From the NCBI RefSeq assembly GCF_000143535.2, contig NC_037312.1:1054001-1118000 (forward strand): a stretch of 64,000 nt of DNA. Reading direction: 5' to 3'. The notes beneath the pieces were generated by a model. The model worked only from the letters and a program-made list of their open reading frames with translations, was not told the origin of the DNA and ran no database searches. This document shows positions 35,687-47,831 of this stretch, piece by piece (position 1 is the stretch's first letter; each line of letters starts with the position of its first letter). The stretch comes from Botrytis cinerea B05.10 (lineage: Eukaryota; Ascomycota; Leotiomycetes; Helotiales; Sclerotiniaceae). The position numbers were made by a program, and so were the translations under genes.

Positions 35687-37501
35687 ATGAATCCGTGGTG
35701 GATTTATATTATATTCTCGAGTAAGAATTTGATTATTTCCTTTCATTAATTTCCTTGCTGGTATTATTATTATTAGTATCAGGAGAATATTCCAGAGGCT
35801 CCGGAGCGCCCGGCATTGGTTTAGTGACAACTTTACCAGAGCCTATGCTATGCTGCATTGTTAGATTACTACATACATACATCTAATCTAATAAGTCACT
35901 ATGATCATGGTTGCGAGCTATTTTTATTTATTTATTTATCTCGTTTATAAAATGAGTAAATCACGGGATGATGGGTGGGCGGGAAAAGAAGTTTTTGAAA
36001 TTAATTACATTGTGAGATTCTTGAAAGATTGTGGGGTTTCAGAATCAGAATGTTGTATCTACACGAATCAAGGGGTCTAGAGATGGAGTATAGATGAGAT
36101 TTGTTTTTGTGATTTGTATTGAATCTGTCGGGGTAGATGTTGTTATTTGATTGCAGTGGATCTCGGAGGATCATCCAAAGCATCAAGATGACTGACTGGT
36201 GTAGAAAGATTCCGAGCTGACGGGATAGTTTTTTTTTTTCTTTTTAATTTTCGGTTCAGTTTCTCTGAAACAATTCTGCAAGGTGATTAAGTGACTTGAC
36301 TAGATATGCTCTGTATAAGAGAATTCGGGGTAAGATGCATCTCCAGATGAGTACGATAAGGTCAGTGTTGGGTTTTTCACATTCCTGAGAAGTTACAGAA
36401 TAGTAAGGTATGTCATCAGAAGATAAGGATCCAAGAGTCGAATCTACTGAGATGTGAGTTTAAAAATATTGGTAAATGAGATTTGTATGTTGCGGAGAGT
36501 ATGCGCTGGTATTCAAAATCAATGTGAGCTGGGTGATTTCATCTATCAGTAAGCAGTGAACAAATTTAATTGTGCCGTAGCAAATGCGAGGCTCCTTGTT
36601 TATAGAATCGCCACTTGGAAGGATATCAGGAATGAATAATTCTATAGGGGAGCCTGGTCTGCTGTCTAGATGACGTCGACAATTGAGCCGAGGGGTAAAT
36701 TCAGTACTAGTCCCTACGCAACAAGAAACGACATTATCTAATCGAAAACAAGAGATCATATTGATGTTAGTTAGAATCTAAATTGATTATCCTTTACAGA
36801 TTTTTGTGATCAAGTATTTGACCCACAGTCATCTACTTGAACCTATGTGCAAAACTAAGTTTAGCATATTTCTTCAACAAACACCTCGAGTGAGAGATTG
36901 TGGTTGAAATTGAAGCTCATTTCGGGGGTTCCATCTTATATCTCAAGTATCTCTGGCAAAGCTTACTTAGGAAATTGAGATGCACGGAGGGCAACAGTGC
37001 AATGTATGAGAAACCATGAGCTATCTCGGTAACATATTACCACAAGGACTGAGTTGTAATAGCCGACTGGCTTGAAACAAAATGTAGATTGTATTTTGTA
37101 GTGACGAGTTTTAAATTGATCATCATTGTTTCGAGAAGAAGGTTTGCATGAAGATTAATTGAATTTTATCAATACTTTGAAAAGAGAAAATGCCTTGCTC
37201 GATCCCAATGAATAGTTTAAATCACCGTGGAGACGACCGTAAAGGAAGATAGACAAACAGCATACTCCAACTTTCCATCGCCCCTCAATTTTCTCTCATC
37301 CGCTAAAATCTCGGGATATAAATGCTAAAAGAATGACATTGAAAAGCATACACCAGAAAACTACTGCAGTCCTTTTGTCCATTCAAGGGTGACTGAGGCT
37401 TCGCTCCCCATCCACTCTCTCGTTTTTTTAAGAATGACTCATCCTCATACACCTAGCTAGTCGATATGAAGGGTGATGACTATCTGCTTGAATTTTTATG
37501 A

Positions 37502-37825
37502 CTAGAAGTAGAGCTCTGTAGATACGATACGCTCACGGCAGTACCAATCAGAATTGCGAGCGTACAACTCAGCTGTCGACAAGAGTGGCCACAGGTCAGC
37601 TTCAAGGTGTCGCTCTTTGGCCATTTGACATGCTAGCTTGATTTCAGCAACAAAATCGTACCTATCTCGAAGAGTAGTCAGCTGAACATAAACCCGGAAG
37701 AAGACTGATCTACCTTTCTCGCTGGGCCAATCACAAAACTTTCCATATCCCTTAGGACAGTCATGTTCTTCAATTCCATAAAACTTTTTCAGGTAAGGTT
37801 CTCTTTTTGTCCTATGGAGTGTCAA
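37502..37825 (-). CDS. Possible gene fragment, unknown
   Basis: An open minus-strand frame reads YGIEEHDCPKGYGKFCDWPS then YDFVAEIKLACQMAKERHLE and STAELYARNSDWYC to a stop at 37502. A 48-nt in-frame intron is possible inside it (GTAGATC... with a GCTGAC branch and CGAG acceptor), which would join SEK to DRYDF. No ATG begins the frame, and upstream exons could not be traced beyond about 37825. No family recognised. It may be the 3' part of a small gene or a remnant. Confidence 0.3.
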   Translation of the reverse strand: MTLHRTKREPYLKKFYGIEEHDCPKGYGKFCDWPSEKGRSVFFRVYVQLTTLRDRYDFVAEIKLACQMAKERHLEADLWPLLSTAELYARNSDWYCRERIVSTELYF

Positions 37826-38621
37826 GGCAAGGACTATTCACGCGATAGAAAAAAAGGCAAAGAAAGATCTGTAACAAGGAAGGAGAGCTGATTGATTATT
37901 TAACCATTGAGTTTAATAAGTAGTTTCGATGGGAAGCATAATTTTAGTGAATTTATTGAATCCTGTCGGACTGTTCAGCGATTCAAAGCACTCAATTCGA
38001 TGAGATTATTGCAGTCATCAAGAACAACGAAATCATCTACAATACTTCAACTACCAGCAAGACTGGAACCATTTGGATCCTTCAATTTACTCAGATCAAA
38101 GTATGAGAGTTTAAATACTTTCTCAACTGAAAATTACAAATATTAACCAAACCATTTTAAATGTTGATTGCCTCCTGATATCAGACACACTCGAACTAAA
38201 TTTCCACCCGAGATGCTAAATATCTCCTTGATGCTTTCCCAATTCAGAAATGGGACGATCTTTTTAGTCTGCTACCGTGTCAAGTTTACGAATTGTCTTG
38301 ATGGTCCTTGCCTTACTAGATCAATTTCTTAGCCCGCTTGAAATGTAAACAGCAGAAGCAGAGGTCATGATTCTTTATCGAGACTGCCAAAGTTTCATTG
38401 CTTCAGGTACGAAGCTGGAGGAGCACCTTGGATGATGAGTCCAACTAAAACACCAAGGAGCACATTTAATACGACTTAGATGCAAACTTAGTAAGTAGAG
38501 CTTACTCGAGATCCCACCGCAGACATCATCGAATTCTAGATACTCTAATATAAACTTCGTACCTTAATGACTAATATCTTCCAACAAACGCATCGGTAAT
38601 ACCACACTCTCAAGCACCCAA
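37826..38621. other. Intergenic, uncertain
   Basis: A plus-strand frame at 37907-38146 starts with TTG and has some coding look (FDGKHNFSEFIESCRTVQRF), but no ATG, leader or homology supports it. Otherwise AT-rich with no motif. Confidence 0.35.
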
Positions 38622-39224
38622 TCAAAGTCCAAACAGCTCTGAATATCTCGCCATATCAAACACCGGGATTTGCACATCATCTGCAAACTCATTTCCAAGT
38701 CTCTCCAAGATCTTTCCTTGCACGATACTGGCACGTGTAAACCTCTCAGCCACATCATCCAATGCATCAAAACTGAACTCCCAGTAGATATCAAGAATCT
38801 TCCCAGTTCTATTCTCCCACACAAGTGTGTCTAGGGCCCGTGAATACCAGCTAGCCAGACCAAGTGTCTCTACTCCGGTGTCACAATTGCGAAGAATTTC
38901 GCATAGCAGATCTTGGTTTTTGACTATGGCGATTTGGATCATTGTTAGGAGTTTCTGGCTTGAGTGGCGGAGACGACTTTGGTGATAGTTGAGGCCTACT
39001 TGCCCACACTCTTCTGTTGCGATACAAGGACATATCCACACCAAATCATGTCGGGTGAGAGATTCTATGTCGGAAGTGTTGCCGGTAGCTAAGGTAAAGT
39101 CAAATTGAAAGGGGCAACTGTAATCGCATTCTAAGACGCAGAGATAGAGATAGTTTGGAGTTTCTTAGATAGAAGACGCTTCTGTTTGCTGGAGATTAAC
39201 CCACTGTCTAGTGTATGCAGACAT
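38622..39224 (-). pseudogene. Hypothetical gene interrupted by one in-frame stop
   Basis: From an ATG at 39224 a single frame runs 201 codons to a natural stop at 38622, broken only by a TAA at codon 20 (39167-39165). The text before it (MSAYTRQWVNLQQTEASSI) and after it (ETPNYLYLCVLECDYSCPFQ, LTRHDLVWICPCIATEECGQ, LGLASWYSRALDTLVWENRT, DIYWEFSFDALDDVAERFTR) reads as continuous protein, with a Cys-rich first half. No GT-AG pair removes the stop while keeping the frame. If the gene is alive, translation could start at the internal Met at 39044 (140 aa). Family not recognised; no signal peptide. Confidence 0.45.
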
Positions 39225-40719
39225 GATGGTTATTAATAAATATTAAGGAGGTAGGCAGGCTTGTTGTTAATATTTGATATGCTGGTATTTCTATTGAATA
39301 AATCGATGGGGTAGATGATGTTACAATGAAAGAAGGGTGGTGATAGAAGGCGAGAAATACTTTATGTAGAGAGAGAAATAAAGTATTTAGAACCATCTGT
39401 GTTCATTCACAGAGTAATTCATCATACTATATAGCACATTATATAGATTCAATTTATCAAACTGAGTTTGCACAATATTATTCACCACCAAAAGTCCCGA
39501 TAGCTTTAATTCTTTTAAGAGATCCTGGCAACTGTGCAGCGATTTCCTAGCTGAATATACCCGAATCAAAATATTTACATTCACTGCTCTATACTCCAAC
39601 ACCCCCTCTGAACATTCACAGGCTGTCTTTGTTTGATTCAAATATAGCTTTGGATTGGCAAAAGATTATTTGGCACCCGTGAATGATAGTTTCAGGAAAA
39701 TATGGATCTGGATCTCTTTCGCATAATGTCACATCCTACGTTTAGAAATTACATCTGCACCAAATGGCACCACAACTCTTGTACCTTTTCGAAATTCGTT
39801 AACATGACCCTAATGGACCATTCTTCTTGCTCCGGAGTCTGATGATTACGATTTGGCCTTTTACGCAGCCCCTAAACCACATATTGTCTTCTTCTCCCGG
39901 AAAGGATAGGGGTTTCCGTGAAAAGAAAAAAGCTTTCTGTAGAGCCTATCAGGTTGCTGCTCCGCACTTTGCATTTCTTACGCGGAACTTTGCCTATCAG
40001 TAAGTTTCTTTCTTTTAGCCGCCAATCTTCTCACTAGAGGATTCTGTTTGTGAATCGACTAAGAAAGCAAATGAAATTTCAACTGTAGCATACTACTCAC
40101 TTCAAAACATATCAATAGCTCTTCTCATAACAGAAAGACTCTTCACTGCCATCTCCTAGGATTTCCAGAACATTGCGTGATTGTTCCCTCTGCTTTTGAT
40201 GTGGAATCCTGATCACTAGAATAGATTCCCTGGGGGATGGAAGTTTGTGATGATCTCATTATACCCATTGTGCGCGGGAAACGTGACCTACGGGTCACAT
40301 GACAAGATCATTAGTATTCATAGCCCCTCCTCTTGTAGACTAAAAATACATCTAATTTACTCCCTCTTACTTTGATCCCCTACATTATGTATTCTAGCCC
40401 AAGTGTGTTCTTGTACCTCGCTATCGCCATATAATGATTCACCCCCAATCACTAAACATAGCTGTTAGATTGATTATAGTATATGCGAAGGCTTTTTTTG
40501 TGTGATCTATATTACCTTCTACTCTTTTACACCATATAATGAACGGCATTGCTTAATTTCTGGGGATCGAGATATCGGAGAATTTTAATCTAGAGTTTTA
40601 AGATGGTAAAAACCGTATGCTTCGAGACATGCAAAAAGTGATAAAAATTGGGAAGCATGGCTTCTGTAGGTATTCGTAGGTTTTAGTTGATGCCTGAGTA
40701 TTTCTGCCAATTACTAGAC
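39225..40719. other. 1.5-kb intergenic region
   Basis: AT-rich, no coding-like ORF of note. It is downstream of the b5-FMN dehydrogenase and upstream of the interrupted gene, both on the minus strand. Confidence 0.5.
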
Positions 40720-42324
40720 TTATATTCTTGCTTTTGGTCTCCATTTTGCATATGGATGATCCTCCTCTCCGTCTGGAATCAGATGATCTACTGCTCTAGT
40801 ATTCAACATGCCAGGGTGAACTTGTGACAAGTCCGTAATACCCATCATCCTCATTGTTGTCTCCAACTCGTCTTTCAGAACTTTGTATCGTTAGCATATC
40901 GATCAAGAACACAACTGCCTTTGAAGTCATAACTCACTATCGATATATTTCTCTACGCCCTCATGGCCCCAGCCAAGAGCAAACAAAAAGCCCCGACCAA
41001 TTCCAACAGCTTTGGCTCCTAGGCACAATGCTTTAAATATATCAGTTCCTCTCATAATCCCACCATCAATGAAAACTTCCATTCCGTCGAAAACCTCGGG
41101 TGCATTCTTTTGCAATTCTAACAAAACCAGTATCGAAGCCGGACTTGTGTCCAAACTTCTGCCACCATGATTACTTATCAAAATCCCATCTATTCCATAG
41201 TCGAGCGCCATTTTCGCATCGAGCGAAGTTTGTACACCTTTCAGTAAAATAGGAAGCTTCGTACATCTTCGTAGCCAGGCGATATCTGACCATGAAAGTG
41301 TAGCATCAATATAAGCTCCCATTATCCTTCCCAAGGCACCGCCTTTCTTGTCATTCTTGGCTTTTGCACCACTCATTGGAGTAGACAAGCTCTCATCTGC
41401 TTTTACTCGTTCATCCGCCTCTCGCTTTCCAGGCACTGGTGCATCAACAGTCACAAATATTGCCTTGACACCGAGATTTTCCACATCTTGTAGAAGCTTC
41501 TCAGATTTATGTCTTTCCTTATCAACGTAAAGCTGAAAGAATACTGGAAGTTCTCTCCTTTCATTGGAAGTCTGCGAATGGTTTTCACACGCGGCCTCAA
41601 ATATTTCCGCAATTGGAAAACTAGCGTTTGTACTGACAGTCATTGCCGATCCCGCAGATCTCAGCCCACGAGCTAGCTCCCGCTCACCTTGTGGGTGTAC
41701 CAATTTTGCCATTGCTGCTGGCGAGCAGAAGATTGGCACTTCCATCTGACTACCAAGCATTGTAGTTCTTGTACTAACATTTTTGACATTCCTCAGTATT
41801 CTAGGACGAAGACTAATATCTGCATATGTAGAAGTATTTCGGTCTTTGGTTATAAGATCTGTAGCGGCGGAAGAATAAAATGCCCAAGTTTTTGGCGTAA
41901 GAAATGTTTCCGCGGCGGATACGAAGTCGTGCGTATTTATTAAATTATCAAGAGAGGGCTTAGATCGAGGGGCTACAGTCTTTGAAACTTCGGGCGGAGG
42001 TTTGATCCATTCTCCCGTTATAGTAGAGAGATCAACTGTTCCCAAGACTTTCGAGGCTGGAAGTGAGGACGATATCAAGGAGGGTGCATGGATTTCAGAG
42101 TAAGCTTTTGAGGCATCGCGGCCAGCATATTGCAGAATTACTGGATGAAGGAGAGGGTCAGCGGGGGGGGATTGAGCAGGACAAAGAACTGACTTACTGC
42201 TGGCGCCTCCAGGGTGTTCGGGAGCAAAGTCTGTCAGATCATAAACTGTATCATTTATCACAACCCATAAATCTGAAGGAATGCTGTGCTGCGAAATCTC
42301 CTTCACTGATATACTACGCGGCAT
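40720..42324 (-). CDS. Cytochrome b5-FMN 2-hydroxyacid dehydrogenase (cytochrome b2-like)
   Basis: Three exons: 42324-42198, 42140-40938, 40880-40720, giving 496 aa. It is like flavocytochrome b2, which oxidises L-lactate or another (S)-2-hydroxyacid with FMN and passes electrons through heme. Residues 1-75 form a b5 domain with the heme ligand motif HPGG (His36) and a second candidate ligand His60 (AYSEIHAP). The FMN barrel follows: PIFCSPAAMAKLVHPQGE, VFFQLYVDK, AIFVTVDAPVPGKRE, LPILLKGVQ (Lys) and SNHGGRSLD (catalytic His and Arg). The end MMGITDLSQVHPGML is typical. There is no long presequence before the b5 domain, unlike yeast cytochrome b2, so a mitochondrial site is not supported; the KARI terminus is not a PTS1. 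Intron 1 is 57 nt, free of stops and in frame, so it can be mistaken for coding. A paralogue lies just upstream. Confidence 0.92.
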
Positions 42325-42731
42325 TTTGAGATTCACAGATGGGACTTATCTTCTCTTGATGCCTTCATTAGAATTACAGCAGAAGAGAGTGAAAAGAAAA
42401 ACCAATTAAGAAATAACAATCATTGAAACACAACATACATAACATATCTCGGTCCACCGGTGGTCGTTAGAATTAATGCGAGTCGGAATTGTTGCCGCTC
42501 TCGTCGTGATGCAAGCTCGTGTTAACTGAGGCCGAGCTCAGACATCAGCCAATACTTGATTGGTCAACACGATGTCATTGTCCAATCAATATTTGATATG
42601 ACATAGATGAAACTATAACATTTTATTTATTGAATCATCATCAAACATGTCGACTCTGCTTTAAATTCATTCTTATTCGTATTACATTTTCTACAAAAAT
42701 ATTACATTGATGTCTTCATACAGAGAGGTCT
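42325..42731. other. Intergenic between the two FMN dehydrogenase genes
   Basis: 407 bp in tandem minus orientation: 3' UTR of the upstream paralogue and promoter of the b5-containing one. No motif stands out; the near-duplicated text at 42555-42600 (gattggtcaacacgatgtcattgtccaatcaatatttgat) contains two CCAAT-type boxes in opposite or same sense. Confidence 0.45.
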
Positions 42732-44137
42732 TTATAATTTCGACTTTTCTGCAATCATGCCCGCAGAATTTGGGAGACTCTCAATGCTATCCCTATCGAT
42801 CTGATCCACACTCTGGTATCCGGATACATTCATTAAGATATCGAAGTCGGCTAAGAGAGACTTCATGACATGTCGAACCCCCAACTCACCCTTGATACTT
42901 AATCCCCAAACCCATAATCTTCCGACGAAGACGAATTTTGCTCCAAGGGCTAAGGCTTTGAATACATCGGCTGCTCCACGAACCCCGGAGTCAAACATAA
43001 TGTAAGTCTTATCACCCACAGCTAGAAAGAAGCATTAGTACCATTAATTATTTGCTCCGGGATATAAAAGATGCAGCTTGACAAGCACCGGGGATCAACC
43101 GCTTACCATTGACAATCTTTTCCAGTGCATCTAAACTTGCGCAAGCTCCATCGACCTGTCTCCCAGCATGATTAGACACGACTATGCCATCAACACCAAG
43201 CTGAACGGCCTTTCTTGCGTCTGCAACATGCTGGATACCCTTCAGACAAAAAGGTTTACCACCACTGATTCTCTTCCATTGCTCCATGAGCCAAGGCATT
43301 TTCTCCCAGGACCAAGCACGTCCATGCCAAACATTATCAATCCACATCGCGCCGGCCTCATTCGGTTGCTTTTTTGGATCGATACCAGCTTCTTTCAACC
43401 GTTTTTGGAAGACAGGATCAGACAGTCCCAAATCAGCCCCCACGCCATGATAGAATGCATAATTCGAGTTTGCAGCGTCACGGTGTCTCCAGGCTAATTG
43501 CCATGTGTCTAATGTCAGGATACAGGCTGTGAAGCCACTATCATGTGCTCTCTGTAACAAGCTCAAGGTCAATTCATCATCATGCGGCATATACAATTGA
43601 AAAAATCGTGGTCCAGCACCGTTCGCAGCTCCTACATCTTCAATTGAGGTCGAACCTGCGGTTGATAAACAGTATGGCAGATTTAATTCTTTTGCAACCT
43701 TAGCAACAGGTAACTCGGCCAATGGATTGTATATTTTATTGATGCCGATAGGTGCAAATCCGATTGGTGCGCTGACCTTGTGGCCAAAGATTTCCGTCTT
43801 TGTATCGCGATTGTTCGTATCGACGAGCATTCGAGGGATGATTCGGTGGCGGTAAAATGCCTGTCGGTTCGCGAGATGAGTGTAAGATTGGCCTGCGTTA
43901 CAGGAAGCGTAATACCTTTAAACAATATCAGTATGGGGATGATGTGCAAGTATGCTCGAGCTCACTATACCATCCGCCTTTTGTTAAGGATTCCTTTGCC
44001 AAATCTTCAAGATCTCCCGGGTCTGTGCTAAATGGAGGCACTTCCCCCGTGTTGTCCTTCCAAAACATGTCCCGTTGATAGAGTGCCCATTGTGGAGTGT
44101 TTCTACTCTTGATATTGGGATTTTGGGGATCAGACAT
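42732..44137 (-). CDS. FMN-dependent 2-hydroxyacid dehydrogenase / lactate 2-monooxygenase-like
   Basis: Three exons: 44137-43971, 43915-43107, 43021-42732, giving 421 aa. No b5 domain. The FMN barrel includes PIGFAPIGINKIYNPLAE, PYCLSTAGSTSIEDVG, RFFQLYMPHDDELT, ACILTLDTWQLAWRHRD, KPFCLKGIQ (Lys) and SNHAGRQVDG, where the usual HGGR is HAGR with the catalytic His and Arg kept, then YIMFDSGVRGAADVFKALAL. The insert between the TLDTW strand and KPFCLKG, with AMWIDNVWHGRAWSWEKMPW, resembles fungal lactate 2-monooxygenase-like proteins, so it may use O2 directly instead of heme. Starts MSDPQNPNIKSRNTPQWALY, without a targeting signal. It diverges from the HemK-like gene, with 407 bp between the starts. 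Substrate is not known. Confidence 0.9.
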
Positions 44138-44544
44138 GATGATAGGCAAAATATGAAAAGCAATTGTAGACAGCAATGAAAAGAAACGTGCAATTGGATC
44201 AAGAAAGTCTTGATCAAGAAGAAAACATGATACTTAACTTGAATTTCACAGCTCATTACACAGTTGTTGCTTAACATCTATGATCTCATCGTCGGCATTT
44301 TGTCCCGGACTCAGAATCTCAGATGTCATTGAGACTAAAATAGTTCTAAGACCGGATGACAAATAAGCTCACGTGATATCACACAGACTTTGTGGCTTGA
44401 ATGTGGCTCTGCTTTCCCTAAAAGTTTCAACAACTCAAGACATTACGAATATAAGTCAGACAAGTATGAAGCCTGTATGAATAAGTTGTTGCGTTCTTCG
44501 TACATCATATTCCCATTCACTTGAAGTTCTCACTTCATGGCCTC
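44138..44544. promoter_or_regulatory. Shared divergent promoter region (FMN dehydrogenase / HemK-like)
   Basis: 407 bp between two divergent start codons. No strong TATA box was noted. The two products work in different pathways, so shared control cannot be claimed. Confidence 0.45.
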
Positions 44545-45668
44545 ATGCCTCGGCTCTCTCATGCTCTCCTGCGCAGAGCTTACAATATCTCGCCTTTGTT
44601 ACCATTAGTCCTCCGAGAAACACGCAGTCTCTCATCTGCGATTAATGAATTACGATGGCTACGTGAACATGTTGATAAAACGATGAGCCATCGTGTTCCC
44701 AGTCAAAAATGGAGGACTCTACTAAAACTCTGCCAAAGACGTGCTATAGGGGAGCCACTGCAGTATATACTCGGAACCCAGCCTTTTGGGGAACTGGAGA
44801 TTCAATGCCAGCCCGGAGTACTTATACCTAGGTAACACTGACAAAGCACCTTCCTTTCTGGCTCATATCTAACGATCAAAGGCCAGAAACAGAGGCATAC
44901 ACAACACATCTAGCAAAACTTCTTATCAAAGCAAGGCGTTCTTTTCACCAAACATTGGGAAATGAGCAGAACCCACTGAAGATCGTTGATTTTTGTTCCG
45001 GGACTGGTTGCATTTCCCTTCTTTTATACTCGCTTCTGACTAAAGTATATCCTAGACTCGAGATCGTTGGTCTAGACATCTCCAAAAAAGCGCTTGATTT
45101 ATCAATTCAAAATGTTCGTTTTAATGATTTGAAAAGATCTGCACAGCAAAGTGTTCGTTTCGAATTCTCTGATGTTCTCGGAGACGAGGAAAAGATCCTA
45201 GATAAATTTCAAGGCGTCTGCGATGTAATTGTGTCTAATCCCCCATATATATCAGAAGATGGATTCAACAAAGAAACGACACGATCGGTGAGGAATTGGG
45301 AACCAAAACTTGCACTGGTTCCCAATGCATCGAGGCGTGAAACCATACATTTTAATGGTGATTCTGGGAATAGTCCTCTCATCAAAGTGGAGGATGTTTT
45401 CTATTATCGATTGCTGCGATTTTATTTTCTTTTGAAGTCGAAAATTCTTGTAATGGAAGTGGGCGATGAGGCACAGGCAAAAAGAGTGGCCCAAATGGCA
45501 ATTGGCTCTTCAGATAGAATTGAAATATGGAGGGACTGGCCAGACCAACACGAATCTGGAAGCGAAAGTGCAGAATATATGTTTCTTGGCAATTACGAAA
45601 TAGTAGTCAAAGGCACTGGGATGGTTAGAGCTGTCGTCTTGCTCTCCAATCAACATTTTGAATTATAA
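44545..45668 (+). CDS. HemK/Mtq1-type release-factor glutamine N5-methyltransferase
   Basis: Two exons: 44545-44831 and 44882-45668, giving 357 aa. HemK-family enzymes use SAM to methylate the Gln of the GGQ motif of release factors. The start MPRLSHALLRRAYNISPLLP is Arg-rich and free of acids, so a mitochondrial site, as for yeast Mtq1, is likely. The N-terminal helical domain includes CQRRAIGEPLQYILGTQPF and the conserved PGVLIPRPETEAYT, formed across the intron. The methyltransferase domain has motif I KIVDFCSGTGCISLL, IVGLDISKKAL, and the catalytic NPPY (VIVSNPPYISEDG). The ending EMFL-type segment is SAEYMFLGNYEIVV. First in-frame ATG is chosen; upstream codons start with TTG. Confidence 0.92.
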
Positions 45669-46262
45669 AGTTCCGGGAACACCATTTATATCATGATCAT
45701 CACAAGGGGAAGGCACTGTTTGACGAGTCACAATGTAGCGTCGGTAGTTTAAAACAAGGACATTCCAGAAGCAATCTAGAAGTTCATTGGAATAATCTCC
45801 TATTGAGCGCCCCTTTCGCATTAGCCGAATTCCTCAATTCAACCTTTTCAAAGCCTCTAGAAGACTGGCAAGAGAAATCTAAGACAACATCTACACAGCT
45901 GTTCTCAGCGCGCAAAATTTCTCCTAAGTTCTCAGCCCGGGTGATGAGAAATTATGAGACAGGCTCCAAGTGGTTGCCACTATTGGGAATGAGAATATAT
46001 TTGCATGGAAGATCTAGTGTTTTCCTGTTATTGCACACTTGGCAAGCTCGTATGGAATTTCACTTTGAAACTGCCATGAACATTCTTCCAATGACCCCTT
46101 GAACACTATTCGCTTTAGAGGGATAAAGGCGTTTTACACAATTGTTTAGCAATTAATTTAATTTCCCACATCCTAATCCACTTCTCGAAGTGCTTCTTAT
46201 TACAGTTCATTCTCTTCTCTCTTTAATTATTTAATACGACATCTAAACTATCACAAGTTCAA
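45669..46262. other. Intergenic, HemK-like gene to aspartic protease
   Basis: 594 bp. A TTG-initiated frame at 45803-46102 (99 codons) is present, but it has no ATG, motif or leader and is not called. A CT-rich leader (about 46195-46260) precedes the protease. Confidence 0.45.
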
Positions 46263-47831
46263 ATGTATATTCGATTCCTTTTCGTGCTTGTTCAATTTCT
46301 GGGGTCTGCCACGTCTCGGCCAAATGTCGTGGGACAAGGCTACAGACCAGCTGCATTTCAAGGTCCTACAACTCCCAGAAATGTTGATACCTTCTTCACA
46401 TTAACTGCTGGTATCAATAGTCGGAATGGTGACCTTTCAGGCATAGCTCCGGCCAATCCGCTTCAGAAGGTGAGAAGATTCCATGCCCAATTTTTTTTTA
46501 TATCTGACGCCAATAGGGACACGATTGGTACACTGATTTAATAGTTGAAGGAAAAACATATCCTGTTGTTATCGATACAGGCAGTAGCGATACATGGATC
46601 GTGAAACCTAACTTCACATGTTTAGACTATGGTACTGGAGCACCAACTTCGCAAAGTGTTTGCTTATTTGGCCCAGGGTATCCCCCCGGCTCAGGCTTCA
46701 AGCGTATCCCAAACCAACATTTCAATACTACATATGCAAGTGGGGAGAATTTGAAGGGAACATTTGGCTTTGTGGATGTAACTTTGGGTGGTATTTCGTG
46801 AGTCCCTTGGTCGTTTTCGCAATGCAACTGCTTATTCTGCAGCGTTATTGCTCAAATCGCAACTGTTGATACAGCTGCTTGGCTTGGCGATGGTACTACA
46901 AGTGGCTTATTGGGTCTCGCATATCCGTCTATGTAAGTAGTCTCTCCCTGTATTTGGATTTCTCTGATGTTGATCCAGCACCGCGGCATTCAATGGTACC
47001 ACCTTTGAAAATGACAATGCGGAAACTCAACGTAAGTGGGATTATTGCTCTCATTTTCGCGGGACTAATGATAAACAGTTCCCTATGACCCTATATTTAC
47101 GACTATGTACAAAAAGCATCTCATACCCCCTATCTTCAGCCTCGCTTTGAGCAGGCCCTCAAATCGCATCGGCCATGGCAATGGATATCTAGCTTTAGGT
47201 GGCTTGCCTCCCATTGCCTCCCATGGAGCTTGGGCAGTGGCGCCAATTCAGATTGTCGCCATCGGAGAAGGATATATACAGGGGGCTCTTCCATGGCCAC
47301 AGCATCGTTCGTTCACCCCCATAATCTTCATTCATCTATCGACACTATACTAACCTCGTCTTAGAAGTCTACACACTCACACCAGACAATTTCATCTATC
47401 CTGGTAGTCAACGTCAAAAATGGAACCCCAAACACTGGTCCCCACTATCCATGCCCAGCAGCAGCTCCCAAGTTCAACTCTTCATCGACTCAGGCACTAC
47501 CCTCATTTTCCTCCCTAATACCATCTCCTCCGCTCTCGCGGCACTATACAAGCCGCCTGCCGTATACAATGCAGATCTGTTTGCCTACTCTGTGCCATGC
47601 AATGCTAAGGTGCCGTATTTTGCTGTCGTTATTGGCGGCGTGTCGTTTCCTGTCGATCCAAGGGATATGGTACAGGATGATAACACGGGTACGGGGAACT
47701 GCGTAGCGGGCGTGAGTGATGGAGATCCATTTGACTTTTATACGCTTGGAGATGTGTTTTTGAAGAACGTGGTGGTTGTTTTTGATGTGGGGGCTTCCCA
47801 GTTAAAATTCAGGAGTAGAAATTTCTATTGA
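46263..47831 (+). CDS. Secreted pepsin-like aspartic protease (A1)
   Basis: Six exons: 46263-46469, 46517-46797, 46843-46932, 46979-47031, 47079-47306, 47365-47831, giving 441 aa. Residues 1-18 form a signal peptide (MYIRFLFVLVQFLGSATS). The two catalytic motifs are VVIDTGSSDTW (Asp89) and LFIDSGTTLIF (Asp328), and the second lobe ends with the typical YTLGDVFLKNVVVVFDVGAS. Between the lobes is GLLGLAYPSI. Potential N-glycosylation sites include KPNFTCLD, QHFNTTYAS and FNGTTFEN. No C-terminal GPI signal is evident. The family degrades proteins in acid environments and includes secreted proteases of plant-associated fungi. The propeptide is short (about residues 19-65). The fifth intron has a GTTCGT donor, less usual, but it is needed for the frame. 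Confidence 0.92.

Larger units (their letters stand above)
35237..37501. other. 2.3-kb intergenic region with microsatellites
   Basis: AT-rich. It contains CTAT, TGAG/TGGG and TTTA microsatellites (35414-35455, 35661-35686, about 35926-35945) and no coding-like ORF. Confidence 0.5.

Noticed and set aside
45803..46102. 99-codon frame between the HemK-like and protease genes
   Set aside because: Begins with TTG, no ATG, no motif; likely chance.
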